26,655 nt of DNA from Lachnospiraceae bacterium (GCA_004557975.1 SFEV01000037.1:1-26655), one strand, 5' to 3'. Positions 15,085 through 22,552 are shown, numbered from the stretch's first letter. Program-made: numbers and translations. Notes: a model not told the origin generated them from the letters alone.

Positions 15085-16908
15085 TTAAACTTCACACTGC
15101 TCAGCAAACAGCGCTTCAAACTCCTCTCGCCCGATCTTCTCCTTTTCAATCAGAAGTCTGGCGCATTCATGCAGAACATCCATATGTCCGGACACCATCT
15201 CCCGCGCCTTTACATGCGCTTCATCTATGATCCGCTTGACCTCCTGGTCAATGACTGAGGCAATCTCCTCACCGTAAGCCCTGGCATGAGCCAGGTCACG
15301 TCCGATAAACACCTCATCGTCTTCATTGTCATAATTGATCAGCCCGACTCTGTCCGACATACCGAATTTCGTCACCATCGCCCTCGCAACAGAGGTGGCC
15401 TGCTTGATATCCTGAGACGCTCCTGTGGTCACATCTCCGATCACCAGCTCTTCCGCCACACGACCTCCGAGACTGACAATAATATTCTGCATCATTTTGC
15501 CTTTTGTATTGAACATTTCATCGCGCTCCGGCAGCGGCATTGTATAGCCTGCAGCGCCGCGCCCTGTGGGGATAATGGAAATCGTATGGACCGGTCCCAC
15601 ATCCGGCAGCAGATGAAACAGAATTGCATGACCCGCCTCGTGATACGCCGTAATCCGCTTTTCCTTTTCTGAGATCACACGGCTCTTCTTTTCCGCACCG
15701 ATACCAACCTTGACAAACGCACGGTTGATGTCCTCCTGGCGGATATAGGCACGCTGATCCTTTGCTGCCAGAATAGCAGATTCGTTCATCAGATTTTCCA
15801 GATCGGCACCGGTGAAGCCTGCCGTCGTGCGCGCAACCTCCTCCAGATTCACATCGTCACCGAGGGGCTTGCCCTTGGAATGCACCTGAAGAATTTCCTC
15901 TCTGCCCTTCACATCGGGACGTCCCACTGCCACCTGACGGTCAAACCTGCCCGGACGCAGAATTGCCGGATCAAGAATATCCACGCGGTTCGTCGCAGCC
16001 ATGACAATAATGCCCTCATTCACACCGAAACCATCCATCTCTACAAGAAGCTGGTTCAGAGTCTGTTCTCTCTCATCGTGTCCGCCGCCCATACCGGTAC
16101 CTCTGCGTCTGGCAACGGCGTCAATCTCATCGATGAAAACGATACACGGCTGATGTTTTTTTGCCTCCTCAAACAGGTCTCTCACGCGGGAAGCTCCGAC
16201 ACCTACGAACATCTCCACAAAGTCAGATCCTGAAATGCTGAAAAACGGCACACCTGCTTCTCCGGCAATGGCTTTGGCAAGCAGCGTCTTTCCGGTTCCG
16301 GGAGGGCCCACAAGAATCACTCCCTTGGGGATTCTCGCGCCTACCTGCGTAAATTTTGCAGGCTCCTTCAGGAATGTGACGATCTCCGCCAGATCTTCTT
16401 TCTCCTCCTGCAGCCCTGCGACATCCCTGAAGGTGACACGTTTTGCATCCGGAGAGATCATTCTGGCACGGCTCTTGCCAAAATTCATCATCTTGGAGTT
16501 GCCGCCTCCTGCCTGTCGGTTCATCATCATAAATGCCGCAATCATCAGAACGCCGATCATCAGCATCGGCAGAACTGTTGTGAGGAATATGCTGTCCTTC
16601 TCGACAGCTTCAATCTCCACCTCAACCGAATCGTAACCGTCAAGCAGCTCCTGGGATGCCTCCACATCTGTGACATTGACGTATTTGACATCGCCTGTCT
16701 CAAGAACTATCTTCAGCGTTCCTGTGGGCACCTCCTGATTCGGCGTGATTTCCACTTTTACCACCTCGCCGGCAGTCAGAGCCTCCTCAAGCTGGCGTCC
16801 GTTCCACGTCTGAGTCGCTTCCAGCCCGCCGCGGAATGTCATCAGAAGAAGCATGATTATCAGCACCGCCACGAGATAAAAACCAAGTCCTTTTGCACTC
16901 CTGTTCAA
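15085..16908 (-). CDS. ftsH: ATP-dependent zinc metalloprotease FtsH
   Basis: 607 residues. Membrane-bound AAA+ protease that degrades misfolded membrane proteins and regulators. Seen in order: TM1 (about 7-24), an extracytoplasmic domain (about 30-105), TM2 (about 108-126), Walker A GPPGTGKT (about 203), Walker B IVFIDEIDAV, the second region of homology (AATNRVDILDPAILRPGRFDR), and zinc motif HEAGH (about 421) with the downstream acidic ligand region. The start is TTG 16908: the codon just upstream in this frame is TAA and the next ATG would cut into TM1. GGAG lies 11 bases before. It begins 14 bases after hpt, the same tilS-hpt-ftsH order as in Bacillus, so it is co-transcribed. The transcript probably ends at 14811. 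Confidence 0.97.
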   Translation of the reverse strand: MNRSAKGLGFYLVAVLIIMLLLMTFRGGLEATQTWNGRQLEEALTAGEVVKVEITPNQEVPTGTLKIVLETGDVKYVNVTDVEASQELLDGYDSVEVEIEAVEKDSIFLTTVLPMLMIGVLMIAAFMMMNRQAGGGNSKMMNFGKSRARMISPDAKRVTFRDVAGLQEEKEDLAEIVTFLKEPAKFTQVGARIPKGVILVGPPGTGKTLLAKAIAGEAGVPFFSISGSDFVEMFVGVGASRVRDLFEEAKKHQPCIVFIDEIDAVARRRGTGMGGGHDEREQTLNQLLVEMDGFGVNEGIIVMAATNRVDILDPAILRPGRFDRQVAVGRPDVKGREEILQVHSKGKPLGDDVNLEEVARTTAGFTGADLENLMNESAILAAKDQRAYIRQEDINRAFVKVGIGAEKKSRVISEKEKRITAYHEAGHAILFHLLPDVGPVHTISIIPTGRGAAGYTMPLPERDEMFNTKGKMMQNIIVSLGGRVAEELVIGDVTTGASQDIKQATSVARAMVTKFGMSDRVGLINYDNEDDEVFIGRDLAHARAYGEEIASVIDQEVKRIIDEAHVKAREMVSGHMDVLHECARLLIEKEKIGREEFEALFAEQCEV

Positions 16909-16922
16909 TTATTTTTCATCTC

Positions 16923-17453
16923 CTATTCTTCTACAAATTCGACAATTCCGATAAACGGAAGATTCCTGTATTTCTGTGCGTAATCAAGTCCGTATCCTAC
17001 CACGAATTCATCCGGGATATTGAAACACGTATAATCTACCTCCACCTGCTTGACGCGGCGCTCCGGCTTATCCAGCAGCGTACACAGGCGCAGAGATCTC
17101 GGATTGCGCCTGCCGAGAATCTCCATCAGATAGCTGAGCGTACGCCCGGAATCAATAATATCCTCCACAACCAGGACATCCTTTCCGTCAAGGGGCTCAT
17201 CAAGATCCTTGACAATTCTGACGACGCCACTGGATTTCGTGTCATTGCCATAGCTCGACACAGACATGAAGTCCATGCTCACAGGCACCGTAATACGCTT
17301 TGCCAGCTCACACATAAAAAATACACTGCCCTTCAGAATACAGATCAGATGTACCTCTTTCCCTGCATAATCCGTACTGATCTGCTTTGCGATCTCAGCA
17401 ATTCGCTCATCAACTTCCTGTTCCGTCAGAAAAATCTTTACTTTCTCTTTCAT
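16923..17453 (-). CDS. hpt: Hypoxanthine phosphoribosyltransferase
   Basis: 176 residues, normal length. It salvages hypoxanthine and guanine by transfer to PRPP. The PRPP-binding motif VLVVEDIIDSGRTL lies at about residues 95-108, the N-terminal flexible-loop motif (VSSYGND) precedes it, and the C-terminal FVVGYGLDYAQKYRNLPFIG matches purine-binding end sequences of HPRTs. Its ATG overlaps the tilS stop by 4 bases (ATGA), so translation is coupled. In B. subtilis TilS and HprT form a complex that activates ftsH transcription; the same gene order makes that worth considering here (established for Bacillus, inferred here). Confidence 0.96.
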   Translation of the reverse strand: MKEKVKIFLTEQEVDERIAEIAKQISTDYAGKEVHLICILKGSVFFMCELAKRITVPVSMDFMSVSSYGNDTKSSGVVRIVKDLDEPLDGKDVLVVEDIIDSGRTLSYLMEILGRRNPRSLRLCTLLDKPERRVKQVEVDYTCFNIPDEFVVGYGLDYAQKYRNLPFIGIVEFVEE

Positions 17454-18979
17454 CGCCGTTCCTCCATCTGTATTTTTATGACACGTTTCGTCTCCTGTCT
17501 GACCTTTGCCGCCTCACTGATCCGACAGCCCACCACCCACAGAATGTGAGAACCGTCTGCCAGCACCCATATCTGATCCCTCTTTTCTCTGGGAATCTTC
17601 TGATCAATCAAATAGTCTTTCAGTTTCTTTCGTCCGCCCTGTGCACCGACCACCAGATAATCCCCGGTCCGCCGCGTCCGCAGCAGGACATTACTATTTA
17701 TTATATCATAGGACAGCCATTTCGTATACTGATTTTCTTTCTGAATTTTTTCCGTGACTGCCTCGTTATTCTCCAGAAGTGCTGTCTCCACATGCCATCC
17801 GGGAATCTCGAGACTGCCCGGCACCGGGAGCGCATATTCCGTGCACAATTTTGCGTGCAGTTTTGCAGCAGAGCTTTCTGCATTTTCTGCACCGCTTTCT
17901 TTATCCATCTGCGTCAGACGCACAATCCCGTTCTCACGCACAGCGCGCAGCCCTCCGGGCAGATGGCATTCCTTTCCGCAGTCCATCCCGGCAAGCTGCG
18001 CGAGCATTTCGATATGAACACTCCCGATATCCTTCAGCCCCGCACCGCCGCGGCACATCCGGACTGCTCTTTTCAGAAGCTCCGTTCGTATCAGCTCATC
18101 CTGTCCGCCGTACTTTTCAAGATGAATAATCACAGAAATTCGCACGGAAGGAGAGCATTTCTCTGCCGAAATTTCCTGCGGTGGAGAATCGCTCTCCGCT
18201 GCAACCTTCTCAACTGAAAGACATCCCTCCGCTGCAGTCTCCTCCACCGCCAGGCAGCTCTGGGCCGCCCGATCTGTCATGCGCTCCACAAAGTCCTGTA
18301 TCTGCCGAAGCTTCTCCGCCGCATCTGCGATATGCTCCCCTGCGCGTGCGTTCAGCTCCCGCTCAAGCTGCGGCAAAATGGAAAGCCTGATTTTGTTTCT
18401 CGTGTAAGCCTGCTCCAGATTGGTCCGGTCCGTCCTCCAGGACAGTCCTGCACCATTCAGGATATGTTCAATTTCTTTCCGGTCCGTAAATAACAGCGGC
18501 CGGATCACATTCCCCCTCACGGGCCGGATTCCTCCCAGACCCTTTATACCGCTTCCCCGGGCAAGGTTCCAGAGCACTGTCTCCGCCTGATCATTCTGGT
18601 TGTGAGCGACGGCTATCCGGTCGCCGTGCCACGTGTCACAGATTTCTTCGAAAATGCGGTAGCGCTCCGCACGTCCGGCCTCTTCCACAGACAGCCCCTG
18701 CTCCTTTGCAATCTGCGGTACCGCAGACCTTACAATACGGCAGGGCACCCCCAGACCGGCGCACAGTTTTTCGGTAAATTCTGCGTCTTCCAGACTCTCC
18801 TGTCCGCGGATTCCATGCTCCACATGGACTGCCAGCAGTTCAAAGGGTACAAGACTGCGGTATCTGCTCAGCACATACAAAAGACATACGGAATCCGCGC
18901 CGCCGGACACTCCTGCTACAACACGCATTCCCGGCTCTACCATATGATATTTGCGGATTGTATCGAAAATGTGCTCCAT
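17450..18979 (-). CDS. tilS: tRNA(Ile)-lysidine synthetase TilS with a repeat insert
   Basis: 509 residues. It converts C34 of tRNA-Ile2 to lysidine so that AUA is read as Ile. The N-type ATP pyrophosphatase loop GVSGGADS is at residues 23-30, followed by HVEHGIRG, the AHNQNDQAETVLWNLARG block and RTDRTNLEQAYTRNKIR. The C-terminal domain includes RTGDY and RKKLKDYLIDQKIPREKRD. Between the catalytic and C-terminal parts (window about 18135-18270) lies a low-complexity stretch with a degenerate 11-residue repeat (CLAVEETAAEG, CLSVEKVAAES and a worn third unit), so the protein is on the long side. Start ATG 18979 has GAGGAG at 7 bases. It lies 69 bases after spoIIE and overlaps hpt by 4 bases. 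Confidence 0.95.
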   Translation of the reverse strand: MEHIFDTIRKYHMVEPGMRVVAGVSGGADSVCLLYVLSRYRSLVPFELLAVHVEHGIRGQESLEDAEFTEKLCAGLGVPCRIVRSAVPQIAKEQGLSVEEAGRAERYRIFEEICDTWHGDRIAVAHNQNDQAETVLWNLARGSGIKGLGGIRPVRGNVIRPLLFTDRKEIEHILNGAGLSWRTDRTNLEQAYTRNKIRLSILPQLERELNARAGEHIADAAEKLRQIQDFVERMTDRAAQSCLAVEETAAEGCLSVEKVAAESDSPPQEISAEKCSPSVRISVIIHLEKYGGQDELIRTELLKRAVRMCRGGAGLKDIGSVHIEMLAQLAGMDCGKECHLPGGLRAVRENGIVRLTQMDKESGAENAESSAAKLHAKLCTEYALPVPGSLEIPGWHVETALLENNEAVTEKIQKENQYTKWLSYDIINSNVLLRTRRTGDYLVVGAQGGRKKLKDYLIDQKIPREKRDQIWVLADGSHILWVVGCRISEAAKVRQETKRVIKIQMEERR

Positions 18980-19019
18980 TTCATCTCCTCTTTCTCTGTT
19001 ATTCTGGCTGTATCCCTGT

Positions 19020-19046
19020 GTTTCTGTTCACGTGTCGCTGTTTTGC
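19020..19046 (+). repeat. Dispersed intergenic repeat, partial copy D
   Basis: 27 bases immediately after the spoIIE stop codon match the first 27 bases of copy A at 23 positions, sharing the run CTGTTCACGTG. The hairpin half is missing or runs into the spoIIE coding end. Same strand as copy B. Confidence 0.5.
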
Positions 19047-19048
19047 TC

Positions 19049-20554
19049 TCATTTTTCCCAGATATTGCCAACCAGTATGGTCATATCGTCCCGGGCCTGA
19101 AGCTTCTGCATCACATATACCCGCTCCATCAGGCGCTGTGCATATTCCCGCGCATTGCGCGACGCTGTTTTCCCAATCAGCTCTGCCATCCGCCTCTCGC
19201 GCCCTTCCGGAGGCAGAGCTTCCAGGACACCGTCTGTCATCATGACCACCGTGCTGCCCGGTGTCAGACGCCTGTGCATGCTCTCATAGTCAGACTGCTG
19301 CATGATCCCTGCCGGAAATGCGCTGGAGCGGATAATCTCTATCTGATTGCCGCGTCTTATAAATGTAGACGCAGCTCCTGATTTGATCAGATCACAGTTA
19401 GCATTATACAGATCAATCATGCATAAATCAATGGTGGAAAACATCTGCTGCCTGTTCTGGAGCAGCATACAGGAATTGATCATGCGGACTGCCGTCTCCT
19501 GCGGAAACCCGGCCTCCAGAAACTGTTCCAGCAGCTCGATGACGCGCTCACTCTCCCGGCACGCCTCCACCCCGGAACCCATGCCGTCCGCAAGGCTCAT
19601 GACCACTTTTCCCGTATCCTTCTGCAAAAATGCGTAATTGTCGCCCGACACAAGCTCTCCCGATTTGGTAATCCGCGAAATCCCGCAGCAGATCTGGTAC
19701 TTTGTGTCCGGAACGAAATGGAAATTTGACGGTTCGCCGGTGACGACTGCAAGACAGTTCCACGCGGGCCGCATTTTCTCCTGGCAGCACTCCGAAAGAA
19801 TCTCCGCAATGGATTTTGCCGATACGTATGTCCGCTTCCCCGCGCGCAGAGTCAGATAAATCTCCACACGCTCCTCCTCGCAGTTAAAAATCCTGATATT
19901 TCCAAGCTCAATTCCAAAGAATCGCAGCTCTCTCTTCAGCCGCTTCCAGATCCTCTGTTCCTGCTCAGGCGCAGCTGAAAAACCTGATGCCGTTTTTTTC
20001 AAAAGCCGGGCAGTCTGAAAAATCTGTTCTCCCGCCGCCATTCTCTGCTCCATCATCCGGTTGTTCCACATCAGAGTCTGCCTCGCTTCCCGGTAGCATT
20101 CCTGCATCACCCGCTCAATCAGCTCCGGATTTTCACACTGACCCTGCAGCCTCTTTTGGACTTCAGCAGAAAAAGAGCCATCATACTCCAGATCCGTCAG
20201 AAGCTCATACATCATCCGGCAGCTCTGAAAATAAGAAGTGTCCCAGCAACTCTGCGCACGCCCGCAGCCACTGCACGCCTGCCTCTGCACTTCGGCAAAC
20301 ATTCCTTCCAGATCGCCATCTCCCAGCCGTTCCTTCTGACAGGGCATGTCCTGAAACAGCTTTGCAAGACCAAAAAAGGCTTCCGCATACCGGTCCAGCT
20401 GCTCCTGCTCAGGCAGGGGATACGGAATCCTTCCTGTTTTTCGATTTTCTTCTGCGCCATGAGATCCTGCCGCTCCAGTGTAGTCCTTCTGTACATATTT
20501 CCCCATCAGCAAAAAATCCCCCGCATGTCTTACTGCTGCCAGCAGCTCACCCAT
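19049..20554 (-). CDS. spoIIE: Stage II sporulation protein E lacking the membrane domain
   Basis: 501 residues from ATG 20554 (GGGGAGG at 7 bases; two earlier in-frame ATGs have poor spacing). SpoIIE is the PP2C phosphatase that dephosphorylates SpoIIAA to activate sigma-F in the forespore and also binds FtsZ. The B. subtilis protein has about 830 residues with ten N-terminal membrane helices; here no membrane helix exists. Visible: a cysteine cluster CSGCGRAQSCW (about 94-105) of the central region, a helical segment, then the PP2C domain with SGDNYAF (about 302), SLADGMGSG (about 320), MTDGV (about 438) and DDMT (about 489), so all metal-binding Asp motifs are present. Synteny (divIC upstream, tilS-hpt-ftsH downstream) and a spoIIE-like promoter support orthology. 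The missing domain is not explained by an upstream remnant. Confidence 0.9.
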   Translation of the reverse strand: MGELLAAVRHAGDFLLMGKYVQKDYTGAAGSHGAEENRKTGRIPYPLPEQEQLDRYAEAFFGLAKLFQDMPCQKERLGDGDLEGMFAEVQRQACSGCGRAQSCWDTSYFQSCRMMYELLTDLEYDGSFSAEVQKRLQGQCENPELIERVMQECYREARQTLMWNNRMMEQRMAAGEQIFQTARLLKKTASGFSAAPEQEQRIWKRLKRELRFFGIELGNIRIFNCEEERVEIYLTLRAGKRTYVSAKSIAEILSECCQEKMRPAWNCLAVVTGEPSNFHFVPDTKYQICCGISRITKSGELVSGDNYAFLQKDTGKVVMSLADGMGSGVEACRESERVIELLEQFLEAGFPQETAVRMINSCMLLQNRQQMFSTIDLCMIDLYNANCDLIKSGAASTFIRRGNQIEIIRSSAFPAGIMQQSDYESMHRRLTPGSTVVMMTDGVLEALPPEGRERRMAELIGKTASRNAREYAQRLMERVYVMQKLQARDDMTILVGNIWEK

Positions 20555-20615
20555 CTTCATTCCTCCCCGCATCTGTCATTCCCGCGCCTGTTGTACGCAA
20601 GGTGTTTTACGCCCT

Positions 20616-20648
20616 ATGATAACTCATCTGCGGTGTGAGTTTTGTCAA
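20616..20648 (-). promoter_or_regulatory. spoIIE promoter with 21-base spacer and Spo0A-like box
   Basis: On the minus strand TTGACA (20648-20643) and TATCAT (20621-20616) are separated by 21 bases. Sigma-A promoters normally have 17, but the Spo0A-activated spoIIE and spoIIG promoters of B. subtilis are known for 21-22. The -35 overlaps TTTTGTCAAAAC (plus strand), one base off the 0A box TGTCGAA. Spo0A activation is therefore likely. A weak copy of the dispersed repeat may lie just downstream (about 20577-20613). Confidence 0.6.
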
Positions 20649-20680
20649 AACAGGTGAGCGAAAAAAAGTTTTTCCCCACG

Positions 20681-20707
20681 AAAAAAGAATGTGCCAATGG
20701 CACATTC
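20681..20707 (-). terminator. Terminator after divIC
   Basis: GAATGTGCC (20687-20695) and GGCACATTC (20699-20707) form a perfect 9-base stem with a 3-base loop, followed on the minus strand by six T. It lies 50 bases after the divIC stop and isolates spoIIE from the upstream operon. Confidence 0.9.
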
Positions 20708-20756
20708 CCACACCGAACCATGACCGTCCGTCTCATTCACAAATCTGCGGTGTACT

Positions 20757-21059
20757 TTATTCCTCCGCTTTAAATATCGTCTCATCCTCGTATACGAGTC
20801 CCAGCTTCTCTCTGGCAATCTTCTCGATATACTCAGTGGAATCCACGTAATCCTTCAGATTTTCAATCTCGCCGGCACGCACCTCTTCATCCTGAATCTG
20901 CTGCTGCAGCTCAGCCTTTTTCGCCTCATACTGTTTATTGGAAGCTCCAAGCTCCTGACTCTGCACAAGCAGTCCCACCAGCAAAACCATCACAATCGCC
21001 GCAATCACATACATACCACAGCGATTGCCTTTACTGGGACGCATTTTTCTTCCTGCCAT
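20757..21059 (-). CDS. divIC: Septum formation initiator, DivIC/FtsB family
   Basis: 100 residues from ATG 21059 (AAGGGG at 8 bases); longer starts would extend far into yabQ. A short basic cytoplasmic head is followed by one membrane helix (about residues 16-35, MYVIAAIVMVLLVGLLVQS). An extracytoplasmic coiled coil with a heptad pattern (about 40-75) then ends in the EYIEKIAREKLGLVYEDE signature of the family. It works in the divisome with FtsL and DivIB at both vegetative and sporulation septa. It overlaps yabQ by 29 bases, indicating one transcript, and is followed by a strong terminator. Confidence 0.93.
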   Translation of the reverse strand: MAGRKMRPSKGNRCGMYVIAAIVMVLLVGLLVQSQELGASNKQYEAKKAELQQQIQDEEVRAGEIENLKDYVDSTEYIEKIAREKLGLVYEDETIFKAEE

Positions 21060-21564
21060 ACCGTCTACCCCTTTTATTCCTGCTTTTTTCACAGATATCT
21101 TCCCCGGAATCGCCACAATGGCGATTCTTGCGCATCTTACTTGCATTGTAACCCTTTTTTCGCGCAAATTCAATCGTTTTCTTCCATATCTGCCATATTT
21201 TTTTCACAGGCTTCGACAGTACACTCCGGATTACCCCTGCTGCTTTCCTGATCAGCTTCAGAAGTCCGGAAATTCCCCTCAGGACGAGGGGACTGACCGT
21301 GAGGTGATACAAAACGGCGCCCAGCGCAATTCCCACTGCAACGTATCCCCGGATCACTCCGTCAGTATTCCGGAATGCGAGACAAAAAGTAAGAAATCCG
21401 GCAAACAGCCAAAACAGAAAATCCTCCAGAGACAGGAGGATCAGTCCGTGTACAAAGGCTCTTCGCAGTGCACGCAGAAGATCATAGAGAAAGGTCAGGC
21501 TGACCCCATGGAGCACAGACAGCAGAAACACCAGTGTCTCCTGCCGGATCACCTGGCTCATCAT
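21031..21564 (-). CDS. yabQ: Spore cortex biosynthesis protein YabQ
   Basis: 177 residues. Membrane protein with about four hydrophobic segments in the first 105 residues (LVFLLSVLHGVSLTFLYDLL, then FLFWLFAGFLTFCLAF, GYVAVGIALGAVLYHLTV), followed by a strongly basic tail of about 60 residues rich in Lys and Arg. YabQ is needed for cortex formation and sits in the outer forespore membrane in B. subtilis. Its ATG overlaps the yabP stop (4 bases) and GGAGG lies 8 bases upstream, within yabP. The gene order yabP-yabQ-divIC is the conserved one. Assignment rests on position, size and topology more than on motifs. Confidence 0.88.
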   Translation of the reverse strand: MMSQVIRQETLVFLLSVLHGVSLTFLYDLLRALRRAFVHGLILLSLEDFLFWLFAGFLTFCLAFRNTDGVIRGYVAVGIALGAVLYHLTVSPLVLRGISGLLKLIRKAAGVIRSVLSKPVKKIWQIWKKTIEFARKKGYNASKMRKNRHCGDSGEDICEKSRNKRGRRYGRKKNASQ

Positions 21565-21839
21565 CGGAACATCCTCCTGATCAGGCTGCCCTTCCTGGCC
21601 GGACCGCTGCCGGAATAGACAATACTCTCCACCGTTCCTTCCATATCGACCTCACCCTGCTCCAGCATCAGCCTTCCGATATGAAGATTCTTTCCCCTGA
21701 TGGTCAGCATGCCCTGCTCCGTCTCAAGGATCACAGAATTCTCGTCAAAGGACAGAACATCCGTCACACCGGTCACACTGCCCTGCATCCTCTCCCTCCA
21801 GACTATGCTGTGCGGTCTGCTGCTCTTAATTTCTTCCAT
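21561..21839 (-). CDS. yabP: Sporulation protein YabP
   Basis: 92 residues from ATG 21839 (CGGAG at 6 bases); an ATG at 21863 would add 8 residues but has a weaker ribosome site. Small beta-rich protein of the YabP/YqfC family: HSIVWRERMQGSVTGVTDVLSFDENSV, then ILETEQGMLTIRGKNLHI and LMLEQGEVDMEG, with a short basic end. YabP and YqfC are mother-cell sporulation proteins; YabP is required with YabQ for cortex. A sigma-E-like promoter lies just upstream (21871-21899). It overlaps yabQ by 4 bases. Confidence 0.93.
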   Translation of the reverse strand: MEEIKSSRPHSIVWRERMQGSVTGVTDVLSFDENSVILETEQGMLTIRGKNLHIGRLMLEQGEVDMEGTVESIVYSGSGPARKGSLIRRMFR

Positions 21840-21870
21840 GCCACGCTCCGGAACCATTTCCACTTAATCT

Positions 21871-21899
21871 ATTCTATGAACACAACAGTTCCGTCATGC
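21871..21899 (-). promoter_or_regulatory. Possible sigma-E promoter of yabP-yabQ
   Basis: On the minus strand CATAGAAT (21878-21871) matches the sigma-E -10 CATACAMT at 7 of 8 positions. GCATGACG (21899-21892) lies 13 bases upstream and fits the first four positions of KMATATWT. Position and expected regulation agree, but the -35 is imperfect. Confidence 0.35.
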
Positions 21900-21910
21900 A
21901 GAAAATTCAG

Positions 21911-21927
21911 GAATGCCACCGGCATTC
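21911..21927 (-). other. Hairpin after rqcP
   Basis: GAATGCC (21911-21917) and GGCATTC (21921-21927) make a perfect 7-base stem with a 3-base loop starting 5 bases after the rqcP stop. On the minus strand only TGAATTTTC follows, so it is at most a weak terminator. Its AGAATGCCACCGG core is also found next to dispersed repeat copy A (1975-1987). Confidence 0.45.
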
Positions 21928-21932
21928 TTGCT

Positions 21933-22172
21933 TTATAAATATTTGTACATCTCCGCCGCAGCTTCCTTTTTCACCGTCTCCTGCACGGAAAGTACCTCCA
22001 CCTTCACAGCCTTGCTTCCAAACTGGATCTCTATCTGATCCCCTTCTTTTACCGACACGGATGCTTTGGCCGGTTTCCCATTTACCATCACACGGCCTGC
22101 ATCACACGCTTCATTCGCAACCGTCCTTCTCTTAATCAAACGTGATACCTTTAAATATTTATCGAGACGCAT
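21933..22172 (-). CDS. rqcP: S4-domain ribosome quality control factor RqcP (YabO)
   Basis: 79 residues, almost entirely an S4 RNA-binding domain: MRLDKYLKVSRLIKRRTVANEACDAG followed by RVMVNGKPAKASVSVKEGD and IEIQFG. In B. subtilis this protein binds stalled 60S-type (50S) complexes and helps RqcH add poly-alanine tails to blocked nascent chains. CAGGAGG lies 7 bases before the ATG. It starts only about 22 bases after the T-run of the hup terminator, and I see no separate promoter, so expression may depend on read-through from hup. The length and position next to yabP are exactly as expected. Confidence 0.93.
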   Translation of the reverse strand: MRLDKYLKVSRLIKRRTVANEACDAGRVMVNGKPAKASVSVKEGDQIEIQFGSKAVKVEVLSVQETVKKEAAAEMYKYL

Positions 22173-22198
22173 CTTTGCCTCCTGTTCTCTTTCATATA

Positions 22199-22231
22199 TA
22201 AAAAGTGAGGACTGCCGTATCAGCCCCCACT
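22199..22231 (-). terminator. Terminator between hup and rqcP
   Basis: On the minus strand AGTGGGGGCTG (22231-22221) pairs with CAGTCCTCACT (22214-22204): 11 pairs including two G-U, a 6-base loop, and TTTTT afterwards. It ends the abundant hup message about 50 bases after the stop and just ahead of rqcP. Confidence 0.85.
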
Positions 22232-22241
22232 TCTATCATCA

Positions 22242-22274
22242 CACTGCAACAAACAGCACTTCACTGCAACAAAC
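22242..22274. repeat. Short direct repeat after hup
   Basis: CACTGCAACAAAC occurs at 22242-22254 and again at 22262-22274, a 20-base period with 13 identical bases per copy. It lies in the hup 3' untranslated region, between the stop and the terminator. Confidence 0.7.
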
Positions 22275-22279
22275 GACAA

Positions 22280-22552
22280 TTAGTTCATCATATCCTTCAG
22301 AGCTTTTCCTGCTTTGAACTTCGGAGTCTTGGAAGCCTTGATTGTCATTGTCTCACCGGTCTGCGGATTTCTTCCTTCTCTTGCTGCACGCTCGGAAGTC
22401 TCAAATGTTCCAAAACCAACAAGCTGTACCTTCTCACCATTTTTCAGCTGCTCAGCAACTACGTCTGTAAAAGCCTTCAGAGCCTTCTCTGCATCCTTCT
22501 TTGATAATTCTGTCTTCTCTGCAATAGCGGCAATCAATTCTGTTTTATTCAT
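22280..22552 (-). CDS. hup: HU-family DNA-binding protein
   Basis: 90 residues, the standard HU size. HU is a dimeric DNA-bending protein that compacts the nucleoid. Two N-terminal helices (MNKTELIAAIAEKTELSKKDAEKALKAF in part) are followed by the signature VQLVGFGTFETSERAAREGRNP with the Pro at the arm tip, and the C-terminal FKAGKALKD helix. Start ATG 22552 has GGAGG at 7 bases. It has a near-consensus promoter (22619-22647) whose -35 overlaps the mazG stop codon, and its own terminator, so it is a strongly expressed single-gene unit inside the operon. Confidence 0.97.
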   Translation of the reverse strand: MNKTELIAAIAEKTELSKKDAEKALKAFTDVVAEQLKNGEKVQLVGFGTFETSERAAREGRNPQTGETMTIKASKTPKFKAGKALKDMMN

